Source: Tetracentron sinense (taxonomy: Eukaryota > Streptophyta > Magnoliopsida > Trochodendrales > Trochodendraceae). From it: a stretch of 64,000 bases of DNA. Below the pieces are notes generated by a model. It was not told the DNA's origin and made no database searches. It saw nothing but the letters and a program-made list of their open reading frames with translations. Below are positions 32,335 through 43,414 of the stretch, piece after piece (positions within the stretch are counted from its first letter, which is position 1; each line of letters begins with the position of its first letter). A program made the position numbers and the translations under genes. The DNA lies in the NCBI GenBank assembly GCA_015143295.1, contig CM026574.1, positions 16,370,938 to 16,434,937 of the forward strand, given 5' to 3'.

Positions 32335-33228
32335 TTGTACAAAAATAGGAAAAACAATTGAAAAATATACAACCGAAAAGTTGAGGTAACATTGCTCTTG
32401 AAAAAATTAGGTTCCTGCACATGCCAAGTGCTTACCCGTCTATATCATTTAGGTTGTGTTTGGATAAACTTCTAAATTGACTTCTATTAACTTTTGGCTA
32501 CAAAAAGTCAAAAGTCGATAGAAATCATGTTTGGTTATTTACGTTACTTTTGACTTTCTATGAAAATCAAAAGTCAATAAAATTTAGAAAAATAATTTTT
32601 CTAGGAAGCTAACCCAAGGAAACTTATGTGGAAAGTCGATATTTTAACTTTTCCAAGAGTTATTTTTCTTGAAAGTTCTCCTAGAGAAGTCTTCTTCCCG
32701 ATCTTTCTCTTATTAGAATAGTCTATCCAAACATGCTCTTACCCTAGAAGAAGAATAAAGAAAGAAAGAAGAAAAAGATAACTCCTCGTTTGCTACTAAT
32801 AGATATATGTATTTTTTTCCCTGAATTCTATGTAAACTTAAATCTAACAAAGATTAAACTGAAACGTCACCTACAATGGAGATTCTAAAAATGGATTTTT
32901 GATGTCCAACTCTGTGAACCTCATCGCCGTTTCATCAACATCAAATACAAGACCTTCCATGCGCCTTTGTAGTAGGTGGTGCATTGCCTGACCACACTAA
33001 GTAATATTTGGAAAATCATACAAATGCCTGAATCATGACTGCAACCACAAACTCTTCATCTTGGGATTAGCCTCCAAGTTCGACTTTATAACTAAAAATC
33101 ACTCATTTATTATGCATTTGACTAAAGGTTGAGCCTTTTTAAATCCCTGTAATTGGAGTTTCTCTTTCCCTTTCTTCTATTTCTCTAATTGCACCTTCTC
33201 TCTCTCTCTCTCTCTCTCTCTTTATATA
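32335..33228. other. Intergenic, possible MITE with TGTTTGGATAA ends
   Basis: GGTTGTGTTTGGATAAAC near 32451 and GTCTATCCAAACATGCTC near 32721-32738 look like inverted ends of an ~290-bp MITE rich in 'aaaagtcaaaagtc' words. The rest has no recognisable gene. It ends in a (CT)n(AT)n tract at 33198-33237. Confidence 0.4.
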
Positions 33229-33237
33229 TATATATAT

Positions 33238-34453
33238 TAGAGGAGGTGACTAGTCAGCCTGATTGATTATATCTTATAGTCAGCTCACCTCCTCTATACC
33301 GTTAGATCTCAAACAAGGACAACGGTTAAAAGAACCTTTTTTAATCTCATTTTCGTATTACCAAAAATACCCTTTTTAAGTGTAGCTAGACACATTTGCT
33401 CTTCCTCTTCTTCTCTAACCCCTCATCTTTTTGTTGTAGAAATTTAGGATTTCATACCTCATTCTCTTTTCTCTCTTCTCTTGGATGATCCACCACTTAA
33501 TCTCATTCTCTCCTCTCTCTTCTTCTCCAAGATTAAAAAAGCCTTTTTTTTTCCTGTGAAACGATCCACCATTGATGGGGCATAGAGTTCTCTGCGTTCA
33601 TAAATTTTGTGAAAAGGATGGAGCTATTAAGATTTCTTCTCAAAAATATTTTGTGAAAAGATAGTTTTGGTTTAGATGGTTTCACCCAGATTTTTTTCCC
33701 TTGTGAAACGATCCACCATTGATGGGGTGTGGAGTTCTTTGCATTCATAAATTTTGTAATTTTGATGTGGCTATTAAGATTTCTTCTCAAAAATAGTTTT
33801 GGTTTAGATGGTTTCACCCAGATTTTTTCCCCTGTGAAACGATCCACCATTGATGAAGCATGGAGTTCTCTGCATTCAAAAATTTTGTGAAAATAATGGG
33901 GCTATTAAGTTTTGGTTTAGATGTTTTTACCCATATTTTTTTTTCCTGTGAAACGATCCACCATTGATGGGGCATGGAGTTCTTTGCGTTCATGGCTTTG
34001 CAAAGCTTGGTATCTGCCCAATAGGTGTGAAGAATTCCAAAACTAATCTTAAACGAATCATCACTTCCAACTTTAAATGGTCTTGAGTCCTCATCACTTC
34101 AAGCTTAACCCACTCTGCCCATCACTCAGCCACTCCCACTCCTTGCAGCATGTACAATTTTTGTCATCTTTAGATGGTCTTAAGGTCAACTTTAGATGGT
34201 TTTGAAAAAAAAAATTAAAGTTTGAATCTGTCACAAATTCACAATTTTTGAAAGTGTTCGAGAAGAAGAGAAAGAGTCCCGACATTTTTTAACATGTCTA
34301 CACTTATAAAAAAAAAAAGGTTATTTTTGGTAATACGAAAATGAGATTAAAAAATGTTCTTTTAATCTTGACCCTTGTTTGACATCTAACGGTATAAAGG
34401 AGGTGAGCTGACTATAAGGTATAATCAGCCAGGCTGACTAGTCACCTCCTCTA
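33238..34453. mobile_element. 1.2-kb element with ~135-bp inverted ends in a TA repeat
   Basis: Left end TAGAGGAGGTGACTAGTCAG (33238 on) and right end CTGACTAGTCACCTCCTCTA (to 34453) are inverted. The match runs to about 33375 / 34316 (CCGTTAGAT, AATCTCATTTTCGTATTACC). TATATATAT lies on both sides (33229-33237, 34454-34462), compatible with a 9-bp duplication, but the site is itself a TA repeat. No coding sequence. The interior is a four-copy tandem repeat. Confidence 0.7.
33541..34015. repeat. Four-copy tandem repeat inside the 1.2-kb element
   Basis: CCTGTGAAACGATCCACCAT recurs at about 33550, 33702, 33832 and 33944 (period shrinking 152, 130, 112 bp), each followed by TGATGGGGCATGGAGTTCT and, except in the last, TTGGTTTAGATGGTTTCACC. 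The copies differ mainly by internal deletions. Confidence 0.8.
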
Positions 34454-34462
34454 TATATATAT

Positions 34463-35320
34463 TTCTTTCACTTTTACCTTCACAGAGGTGGGAGATACAA
34501 CCATCTTTATTTTTGGCATATTGAATATGCAAAATAATAATAAAAAACATTAATTAGATATGAATCGAAAAAACGGTTTCAATGTATCGCAAATATTTTT
34601 TATATATCGGAAAAAAAGTCGATATCAAAATGTTTGATGTACCACTAATCGATATTTTTTATAAAAATCAAAATTGATGTACCACTGATAAAAATCAGTT
34701 TGATGTACCACTAATTCTTTTCAATATATGTTATAACATTTTCGATACATCGAAACTGTTATTCAAAATGGAGAATCAATGGATAAAATTTTTGATATAT
34801 TGTAACTTTTTGACAAATCGAAAAATTAGTTTGATATACCTAAATTTGTTTTCGATATCTTGAAAGAAAATATCCTCTTGAAATGTATTAGGATTATTTT
34901 GTATCAAAAATCTATTTTTAGAGATCTCCATTGTGAGTGATGTATTTTGGTTTACTCTTCGTTAGGTTTAAGTTTACCTAGAAATTGGGGAAAAAAATGC
35001 ATAACGATGTAACTAGCAAGCGATAAGGTATATTCTTCTATGGTAAGCGATACATGGTGTATACCGGAGATGTATTATTAAGTGTGGAATGATGATATTT
35101 TGGTGTTTAGTCAAATAACTCCCACACGTGTAAGCGCTTGGCACATGCAAGAACTTAGAAAAATAAGTCTCATAAAGCAAGTTACTTTTAGGGGTTTTTC
35201 CAAAAGGGGAAAATTATTGTCCTAAATTGGGTTTAGTCTAGGGTCAGGCCGTAAGGGCGATTAAGGCTATCATTTCCCTTCATGAGCCGTGTTAACCCCA
35301 TTCTCATCTTTCGCTATTCT
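34463..35320. other. AT-rich intergenic with 'TCGATATAT' words
   Basis: 34570-34870 repeats GATGTACCACTAAT and 'ttcgatatat' motifs. There is no gene-like frame. Confidence 0.4.
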
Positions 35321-35322
35321 CA

Positions 35323-35880
35323 TCCAAAAATAAACACTTGTCCACACTTTGAGTTAAAATCCAACACCTATGGCCTTTGATAAAACTAAAAATAAGAGTT
35401 TATTGGCATTTTTTTACTAAATTAAACTTTTATTTGGTAATAAGACTAGTTTATAATATTTTAGTGATGTCTAAATATTTTAACAATAAATGATTTTACC
35501 GTTTATTCAATAAACCAAAAACCAACACTTGTCCTCACTTTGAGCTAAGAACCAACAACATCTATGGGCGTTTGATAAAACTTAAAATAAGATCTTCTTG
35601 ACTTTTTTCTACTAAATTAAACTTTTATTTAGTAACAAGATGGTTTGATAATATTTTAGTGATGTCTAAATATTCAATGATCCAAAAACTAACACTGGTC
35701 CTCATTTTGAGCTAAAAACCAATAACACTTATGAGTGTTTGATAAAACTTAAAATAAGAGTTTATTGACGTTTTCGACTAAATTAAGCTCTTATTTAGTA
35801 ATAAGATTGTTTAATATTTTAGCGATGTCTAAACATTTTAGCAATAAATGATTTTACCACTTATTTAATAAGCAATCTAA
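35323..35880. repeat. Three ~180-bp tandem units
   Basis: Starts near 35323, 35512 and 35690. Each contains AACACTTGTCCTCACTTTGA (or a variant), GTTTGATAAAACTTAAAATA, CTTTTATTTAGTAA and TTAGTGATGTCTAAA. Units 1 and 3 retain a segment that unit 2 lost. Confidence 0.8.
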
Positions 35881-36063
35881 AGCTACTTTTTGAAAAATAC
35901 CTTATATTACTTATATAGACAATGTCAATTTTCAGATCATTATATCACTTATTAGATAAGTTTTATCAAACACTCGGTGTTAGTATTTGGTTGAGAGTAA
36001 GGAATGCCTCAGAGTAGGGCTAGGCGGCTAGCACGCCTTTATCCTTAATTGGCAAATCGTCCT

Positions 36064-36145
36064 CCAACTTTTGAGAAACACTTGGAATCCTCTAGGATTA
36101 AGGTTATGTATGCCAAGTTGACATGTGCTCCATTAATTATAGTTT
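36064..36145 (+). repeat. 82-bp direct repeat, left copy
   Basis: About 93% identical (6 differences by eye) to 43805-43886. The two copies bracket the nested element cluster in the same orientation. Confidence 0.8.
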
Positions 36146-36339
36146 ACTCAATTGTAGAAACCTGAATTTCCCTTTTATAGAAATTGGAGCCATTTACATA
36201 ATGAACATGGGTACGTGATAATGTCTTTTAATAATGAGTTTTGATTGGTCAAGGTCAAATTAATGTTACATTATATGTTTAAGGGTTTTGGTCAAAGAAA
36301 CAAAAGAAAAATTGGCAAAACAAAATAAATTAGCAGAAC

Positions 36340-36560
36340 TCACTCGTGCGAGATTTCAGCCCGCTAGAGCGAGTTCAATCAAAACAGGAAAACAAAAAAT
36401 AGGAAGAAACTTGCTAGAGCGAGGATCAACTTCGCTCGAGCAAGATCGTCAGGAATGCAACTCGCTAGAGCGAGATAAACAAGCATGAGCACAGTGGAGT
36501 TTTTAAGGAGGAAAGCCACTGGAGCGAGTTTCAACCCCGCTCAAGCGAGTTTGCCCAGAA
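36340..36560. repeat. CGCTAGAGCGAG palindromic minisatellite
   Basis: Six or more short units of the type (A/T)CTCGCT(A/C)GAGCGAG are spaced by 20-45 bp (for example near 36345, 36363, 36413, 36433, 36459, 36513 and 36537). Confidence 0.75.
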
Positions 36561-36779
36561 TAGTCCTGCTTTTAGTAACCCAAACCGCCAACTTTCCTGT
36601 TTGATCCCGCTCTCAAACCTCGGTTTCACAATTTGAGAGCGGATTTGGGTATAGAGTGCGGTTTTCTAATTTACAAATCGTGATTTTCCGATTTACAAAG
36701 CGTGATTTCTGGTTTTCCGAGATGAAATTTGTTTCACTCTCATGAGAAAATGATGTAAGTCTTTTCATACATTTTTTGT

Positions 36780-36905
36780 TTTTCATTTAATCAATTGACA
36801 TGTGTCAGTAGACACTTGCTACTTTTGTAGCTTGTGTAATAGACTCGTAGCTTGTGTCAGTAGACACTTTGCAAGGATTTTGTACCTCGTGTCAGTAGAC
36901 AATTT
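36780..36905. repeat. GTGTCAGTAGACA direct repeats
   Basis: GTGTCAGTAGACA occurs three times (36805, 36855, 36889) with a diverged fourth (GTGTAATAGAC, 36834), between 'tttgtagctt' spacers. Confidence 0.75.
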
Positions 36906-37985
36906 AGGATGTTTTTCAACATTTTGTTATTTATTTATTTATTTCTAATTTCAGTTTTTACCTTTTATTTTAACACTCATACTGTCCACAAGAGGTTCGA
37001 CAATTTGCGTTTACGATAACTATAGTTAAGTTATTTCCTATATATATATATATATACCGGATCTCCGGAGGCGCTCTCGACCCTATCCTAAAATAAAATT
37101 TGACGTTCTTGCTCCCACTCCCCACTCCTGCTTTGGTTACTTAGGTCCCGCTAGAGTGTGCGAGAAAAATTCCCGCTCAAGCGAGATCGCATGCAAAACA
37201 GTAAAACATGATTTTTTTTGGAAATTATTAGGGTTTAAGACCCCAACCCTATAAATAGACCTTTATTCGTGGGTTTAAGGTTTTATTAGAGTTCTAAACC
37301 AATTTGGAGAGAGATGAGAGAAAACTTAGGGTTTTCAAAGAGATTTTGCTTGAAGAGGAAGGAAAGCTGGGAGATCGGCTCAAGAGAGGATTCTCAAGTG
37401 ATTGATCATCGGGAAACGATCTTGAAAGGTCAATATACTTGTCTAGCCTAACTTTATTATGATTTTGGTATGTTTGAACATGATTGAACATGATTTTTTT
37501 TTTAATAGATTGAACATTGATTATTAGGTTATTAATATGATTATGCATGGATTGTCAAATTTTAAGCATGAAATAGGATTGTGTGCATTTATGGGCTTCG
37601 ACAAGTGTTATTTTGATTGTTATGGTGTTATTGTTCAATATTTAACCTCATTCATATATTAGATTGATATTTGGGAGTTTTTATGTCGCAACCCAAAATA
37701 TCCCCTATGAGTTAGGGATACTTTGACTCGTGATGTGTTATATCCGATGCCAAACTATTCTGTAAAAATACTCAAGGCATAACATAGTAGAAACATAGAA
37801 TAGTGTGGAAGCGTAAACTTAAAATTTTCTTTTATACATATGACTGTATTCCAAGTTTGTACAATAATAAAACCAAAACAAGAGTTGACATGCCCACTCA
37901 ATCAATATGCAACTGTAATCTATCTCACTCACTCTCAATAATATTCAGGATAAGGCCACTTGTCAAGGTTCCTATCATCTTCTGG

Positions 37986-38069
37986 CTAAGCCTCTGTGGG
38001 CTCCTCTTCAACGTAGTCCTCTTCGACCCAAGGACTGGGATCACAGATGTCGAACAGACCTGCCGACAT
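37986..38069 (-). CDS. Micro-ORF, 27 aa, PWVEEDYVEE core (middle copy)
   Basis: ATG at 38069, stop at 37986; residues begin MSAGLFDICDPSPWVEEDYV and end EEEPTEA. The two other family copies in the nest have an open frame at the same place with the same start (MS) and the same acidic PWVEE(E/D)Y core, though the rest differs. That preservation of frame is the evidence for coding. No known family recognised. It could also be the end of a spliced or longer protein. About 300 bp from the element end. Confidence 0.4.
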   Translation of the reverse strand: MSAGLFDICDPSPWVEEDYVEEEPTEA

Positions 38070-38249
38070 AAAATGTACGGCTGAGCATGGAATACTCAGC
38101 GAGCACAAACTACTGGCTAACAATGTTATAATAACAATAATATCTTATGCATGTACTTAAAAGGAATACAATTCATAAATTCATGCTTAAAACGCATAAT
38201 AGAAAATCATTCGTCAAATCTTATCTTTCGTGAAAAACAAAACACCTTG

Positions 38250-38435
38250 TATAAGCCTTATGAGTTCTTATGAGCCTTGTGAGTTCTTATGAGTTCTTTA
38301 TGAACTTATGAGTTCCTTGTGAGCTTATGAGCTCTTATGAGTTCTTTGTGAGCTTATGAGCCTTATGATCCTTGGAGACTTGTTAACCGATCTTAGACAT
38401 GATCAATAGAGCTTGTGAGCACTTATGAGCCTTGT
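38250..38435. repeat. Degenerate CTTATGAG / CTTGTGAG repeats
   Basis: GAGTTCTTATGAG, GAGCCTTGTGAG and GAGCTTATGAG variants repeat about ten times. The inner element is inserted at their edge, and they resume at 41120. Confidence 0.7.
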
Positions 38436-38642
38436 AACCTGTAGAGCCCCAGACTTTTTCATGCTTAATACATGACACTTTCGTTGTCATTTTGCCTTTA
38501 AAGAGGTATAATTAATAAATAAAGAGAAAATTGGAAATTCTGAAACCTCGGAAATGTTTCTTTTCGAAGTACGAACCCAACGCAAGTTGAATCGTCAAAA
38601 TCGGACGAACGAGTCAAAAGATATGGCCAAAACAGTCTGGAC

Positions 38643-38716
38643 CTGTAGGCAAACGTAGCTCGGAAGGCGCTAAGGACGTAGCTCGGAAGGCGCTAAGGAC
38701 GTAGCTCGGAAGACAC
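38643..38716. repeat. 23-bp tandem repeat, three units
   Basis: Unit ACGTAGCTCGGAAGGCGCTA plus AGG; the third copy is slightly altered. Confidence 0.8.
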
Positions 38717-38839
38717 TAAGGACGTAGCTCTGATCACGTGCTCTGACATCGTGCTCTGATAAGGCACAGACAACGCACAAACAACGTACTCTGAGAACGT
38801 AGCTCGAGCTCTGATAACGTATACGTTGTGCATCCGTTG

Positions 38840-38965
38840 TGCAACAGTAACAACGGGTACGTTGTACAGCTACAACGGGTATGTTGCATAGCTACAACGG
38901 GTACGTTGTACAGCTACAACGGGTACGTTGTACAGCTACAACGGGTACGTTGTGCAGCACGTCAG
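38840..38965. repeat. 22-bp tandem repeat, about five units
   Basis: Units of the form TACAACGGGTACGTTGTACA with few changes. Each unit is close to a palindrome (GTACGTTGTAC/TACAACG). Confidence 0.8.
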
Positions 38966-39029
38966 GCACGTTGTACATAAGACAACGGACAACGAGCTCA
39001 ACACTATGCACAACACAACAGACAACGTG

Positions 39030-39269
39030 TCCAGCACTGTTCACAGCACAACGTGTTCAACACTGTTCACAGCACAACGTGTGTGGCACTGTTCACAGCA
39101 CAACGTGTTCAGCACTGTTCACAGCACAACGTGTTCAGCACTGTTCATAGCACAACGTGTGTGGCACTGTTCACAGCACAACGTGTTCAGCACTGTTCAC
39201 AGCACAACGTGTGTGGCACTGTTCACAGCACAACGTGTTGGCACTGTTCACAGCACAACGTGTTGGGCA
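39030..39269. repeat. 26-bp tandem repeat, nine units
   Basis: CACTGTTCACAGCACAACGT then GTTCAG or GTGTGG; the two endings alternate irregularly over nine units. Long overlapping frames in three phases arise only because 26 is not a multiple of 3 and the unit has no stop. Confidence 0.9.
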
Positions 39270-40179
39270 TTCGTGTGTTTGCAGAAACTTCAGTAAGGGT
39301 ATTATGGTCTTTTGGTCGGTTCACTCTTACCTTAAGAGTTTAACCCGAGCCTTTAGGGCTTCATTTCGACACTTAGAGAGATTGGGAGATAAGAAGAGAA
39401 GAAAGGGCGATTCCAAAATCTAGGGTTTCCATTTTGGAGAAGAATCAAAGGGGTTTTGAGACCCTAGATCACTTCAAGCTCGGCTCTTCTCCAAGATCTC
39501 GGCTCAAGCACTCGTGGAGAGCGTTCTCCAAGCTAGGGCAGCAGCTACACAGTCGCTTTGGAAAGGGGATTTCTTCCTCACTTGATCAAGGTCGGTACTT
39601 CTTGCTACCCTCCTAGTTATAGTTCCTCTTTCCCTTTTATTTCTCTTCATTTTCCGTTATTTACACATGTGTTATGAGATGGATGGTTGTGAATGGTGAA
39701 TGGAGATGGAAGGGGCGACTGGATGCCAATGGTTGTGTTGTGATGATTATAATGGGGAGGGCATTGTTCCAATAATGAACATACATGTATGATTTGAGTA
39801 AAACCCATCTAGAAAAGCATGTTGTAGGGTAAATGAATAATGAACACACCATGTTTGATGAAATGCCAAGGTGAATACAGTGAGTTGAAAATTGGGAAAT
39901 GCATGCCTAATAAATTATGAATATTGCTAGGGCCTATGATAGTGTGTCTTCTTGCTTTCCCTAAATGATGTGAATATTACATTGCTCAATCATTGATGTT
40001 ATATATGTTGTGAAATTTCCCAAATGTCATATTTAAATTTAAATGCAAGTATGTACACGGTTTCCACGAGCACGGCATGCATGACATGAATTATCGCGGT
40101 TTTCAAGAATATGGTTAGAGGTGGGACATATCCTACGATATGTTTTACCTCGCTTTTCACAAGAAGACAAGAACCAACA

Positions 40180-40440
40180 TTACATGAGGGGTCTCCCCTC
40201 ACTCACAAGTGCATATCATGAAGAAGGGCCTCCCTTCCCTTGCAAGTACATACATATCATGAAGAAGGGTCTCCATTCCCTTGCAAGTCATTGCATAAAG
40301 AAGGGTCTCCCTTCCCTCTCAAGGCATCTCACAAGCGCATCTCACAAGTACCTCTTGCAAGAGTATCTCACAAGTTACATGATCACAAGCAAGCACGCAT
40401 GACATGCATGACATGACACGACATACAAGAACTAAGCAAG
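40180..40440. repeat. CACAAG-rich repeats of inner element
   Basis: AAGAAGGGTCTCCCTTCCCT recurs three times with 40-50-bp spacing, followed by CATCTCACAAG variants. It occupies the same position as the CACAAG repeats of the other two family copies. Confidence 0.75.
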
Positions 40441-40694
40441 ATAGACAAGATGAGTTTTCAAGCATGAAAATGGTACCTTAAGTCAAGTCAAGTGCACGAT
40501 GTTTTCAAGAGGTTTTATCATTTTCTACGAAATACAAGCATGATTATAAATTGCTTTACTTCCTTGTGTGATATGAATTGTTTTCCGTCTACCATTTATG
40601 AATTGCTCCTGATTTATGTATTGCCATTTTTATGCTATAATTGTTGGTTAGTATTTAGTACCCGCTGAGTATTCCATGTTCAGCCGTACTTCTT

Positions 40695-40814
40695 ATGTCG
40701 GCAGGTTCTAAGGGAGCTGCTGCTCCATTTGATGTTTGTGCTCCTGGTCCATGGGTGGAAGAGGAGTACGTCGAGGAGCCTTTGGAGGAACCTCCAGTAG
40801 AGGGTTACTATTAG
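40695..40814 (+). CDS. Micro-ORF, 39 aa, PWVEEEYVEE core (inner copy)
   Basis: ATG at 40695, TAG at 40812-40814; begins MSAGSKGAAAPFDVCAPGPW, continues VEEEYVEEPLEEPPVEGYY. Acidic, no signal peptide or membrane segment. It shares MSAG and PWVEE-Y-V-EE with the middle copy, and FD-(V/I)-C just before the core. It sits 300 bp from the element's 3' terminus, after the CACAAG repeats. A CAGGT at 40703 could alternatively be a splice acceptor. Function unknown. Confidence 0.4.
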   Translation: MSAGSKGAAAPFDVCAPGPWVEEEYVEEPLEEPPVEGYY

Positions 40815-42079
40815 GTGGTTGTAGATTCTGAGTGGATTAGCTGTGGGTGAGATGAGAGATATACCTTCATGTATTTTGGCAGGTCTGTCCGCACTTTCTT
40901 TTGGATACTTTTTGTATAAACTTGGATTGCGTATGTATATACATAGAGGTTTGATAGACTTCCGCTGTGCTTTATGGTTATGTTTCCGCTATAATGTCCT
41001 CTATTGTATATGCTCTGTGGGTTTTTGCAGGTTGGTTGTCAAGCAAGTCATGTAAGTCATGATTAGTCGTCCAAAGTTCACTCTAACTCGTAGGGTGGGT
41101 TTTGGGTCGCGACATAACCGATCTTAGAGTCATGCATTTCTTATGAGTTCTTAGAAGACTTGCGAGACTTATGATCCCTGGAGCTTATGCAAGATTTTAG
41201 ACATGATCCATGTGGAGCATGAGGTAACTGATCTTAGAAATACTAACCCAAAGTTTGACCTTGTCAATACTTATAAACTTATGCTTCTTCTTGTGAATTT
41301 TCATTCGCAATTTTTTTCTTATAATTCTTGAAATAATATGCTTATGAGAAAACGTTGATCATACAAGACATAGAGTGTATTGTGCACTTGTGAGCATCAT
41401 AATATATATGGAAAACTTTAAACATCCACTACATGTTTAGATTGAACTTATGAGTGTCATAATAGACTTATAAAAATCACTATGTATTTCAAGCATAGTC
41501 ATTGAGTACTATTCATAGCAATGACACAACAACAATCATGGTTACTAAACCTATTTCATCACATCTTACTTAGAATCATAGTTTGTTGGAGAAAAATCAC
41601 AATCATGTACAAACATCAAACATATTTATCCTTTTATTGAAAAACCCAACTTAAAAATCCTTATTTACAACATTGAATAATAATAAAGTCATCTAGTAGA
41701 ATGTATTTACTTATAACAAGCTAACTTGTAGAAGTATTTATAATTTCTGTTCCAAATCATACATTTATTCCTCCTTTTCAATATTTGTATTATAACAAAG
41801 CTAGGTAGTAGAAGCTACTTACCTTTAGAATTGAAGGAAAAGGCTTGAGAAGGGTTGAGAATGTGAGATCCAAGCTTGAAGAAGGAAATCCAACCTCCAC
41901 ATTGATCCCCCAAGAGAAACCCTAGCTTCTCCCTCTCTAAACTCTCTCAATTTCTCTCAAAATTATGCCTTGAGGGTTTATGAAACCCTAACCCACGAAA
42001 AAGGCAAAGGGGTGGTAAAAAAACCCAACATACCTTTAATGAAATGGTTTAACAACTAAACAGGACAAAATTTCTGGTG

Positions 42080-42260
42080 CCCGATCGACCGGCTTAGAGG
42101 GGCGGTTGACCGACCTTGGGAAAATCCTTACTGTTTAGCCCATTTTGGGCTTTTTCTTGACAGTCGGTCGACCGGCCTTGAGGGGTGGTCGACCGGCCCT
42201 GGAGACAAACTCACTGTAAGCCCTTTAATTTTGGGACTTTTCGAGATAGTCGGTCGACTG
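42080..42260. repeat. CGGTCGACCGGCC palindromic minisatellite
   Basis: Units such as GGTCGACCGGCC and GATCGACCGGC recur six times, with the spacer TTAGCCC...TTTTGGGCTTTTT repeated twice. Confidence 0.75.
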
Positions 42261-42894
42261 GCCTTTGTAGAACTTGGCCATTTCTCCTGTTTGTTTTTTC
42301 TCATTTTTCACAATTAGAGTGATTCCACTTTTCCAGTAACTTACTAAGAGTGCTTCCACTATTTTTCCTTGGCTTAACACCCATATATATATAAAATTTT
42401 GGTTCCAACTCCTTTTATTCATAATTCATACACCATAATTCATAGAAAATCCTTTTTAACCAAAAATCACTATTCATTGACACTATTCACCAACTAGGTA
42501 ATTGAGTTTCTGGGCTCTACATTTTGTGGATGTAATTGATGAATTTGTAGAATTTAAATATGAATATGAATGAAAAATGATTTTGTATGATGGAATAAGG
42601 ATAGTTTATGCATAAATGTGAGGCAAATGGACATAAGGAAAAAGATGAGTTGTGATTGATGCTTATGAACTATTTTATTGAATTAATATGAATGCATGAT
42701 AAAGTATATTGGTATGATTTTCATGATAAGTTATACGTTTATAAACATGTATGGTGATTGAAATTCGGATAAGCTAAAACTTAGAGGTTGATCTTCCTAA
42801 CCCAGATTGTTTATCATGGTGGTATGGGACATTATAGTGGGGTTTCAATGGTGGGAGATCGGAATCTAAGGGATAACTTATATGAATGTTAATT

Positions 42895-43160
42895 ACGACA
42901 GTCAGACACAAGTTCACATGCATATTAAGTCTCACAAGTACACTTGTCTAACAAGAACAAACATCATACAAGCATTGAACGTATCTCACAAGCATGTTAC
43001 AAGCATTGACATGTATATCACAAGCCCAAGCATGTTACAAACGTTGACGAGTGTCATACAAGCATTGACACATATCTCACAAGCACAACATGTTACAAGC
43101 ATTGACATGCATCGCACAAGTACATGTATCCAACAAGCATTGATACGCACCTCACAAGTT
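42895..43160. repeat. ACAAGCATTGACA repeats of outer element
   Basis: CACAAGCATGTTACAAGCAT, CATACAAGCATTGACA and CTCACAAG variants repeat about seven times. Confidence 0.75.
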
Positions 43161-43330
43161 CATAAGTACTGAAGTTGATGATATGGTGTGCTCACATGTT
43201 TTCTGCACTTTGATCATGTAAACATGTTATGTATGATAAATCCAATCAAGTATACACATTAATATATTGTTAACTAGACTTTATAGATGTTGAGGGTTTC
43301 GTTGCTCTTCGTTGCTCAACCGAACTTTTG

Positions 43331-43414
43331 ATGTCGACAAGTTTAGGCTCAGAGCATGTGGCAAAGCCTTGGGTTGAAGAGGAGTATCAAGAGGAGCGAG
43401 ATGGTGATTTTTAG
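43331..43414 (+). CDS. Micro-ORF, 27 aa, PWVEEEYQEE core (outer copy)
   Basis: ATG at 43331, TAG at 43412; reads MSTSLGSEHVAKPWVEEEYQ then EERDGDF. Same position, start dipeptide and acidic core as the two other family copies, although this copy's ends are the most diverged. No family recognised. Confidence 0.4.
   Translation: MSTSLGSEHVAKPWVEEEYQEERDGDF

Larger units (their letters stand above)
38440..41114 (+). mobile_element. Inner copy of nested TG...CA family with 5-bp duplication
   Basis: Starts TGTAGAGCCCCAGAC and ends GGGTTTTGGGTCGCGACA. TAACC is duplicated exactly at 38435-38439 and 41115-41119, and the sequence on both sides joins to a continuous TAACCGATCTTAG repeat of the middle element, so the boundaries are firm. 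Length 2675 bp. Modules: three tandem arrays (38640-39270), GA-rich leader with CTAGGGTTT (39375-39500), CACAAG/GAAGAAGGGTCTCCC repeats (40180-40440), micro-ORF (40695-40814), terminus. TG...CA ends plus a 5-bp duplication match LTR-type insertion. No gag or pol is present. Confidence 0.75.
37684..42521 (-). mobile_element. Middle copy of nested TG...CA family (inverted)
   Basis: Read on the minus strand it starts TGTAGAGCCCAGAAACTCA (from 42521) and ends ATTTTGGGTTGCGACA (at 37684). Possible 5-bp target duplication TTTTA (37679-37683) / TTTTG (42522-42526), one mismatch. It is interrupted by 38440-41114; without that it is about 2.16 kb. Same module order: CGGTCGACCGGCC minisatellite (42080-42250), GA-rich leader (41840-41990), CTCATAAG/CACAAG repeats (38250-38430 and 41120-41240), micro-ORF (38069-37986), terminus. 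Confidence 0.65.

Noticed and set aside
38881-39423. Four overlapping 88-122-codon plus-strand frames
   Set aside because: They are translations of the 22- and 26-bp tandem arrays in three phases; the repeats have no stop codon.
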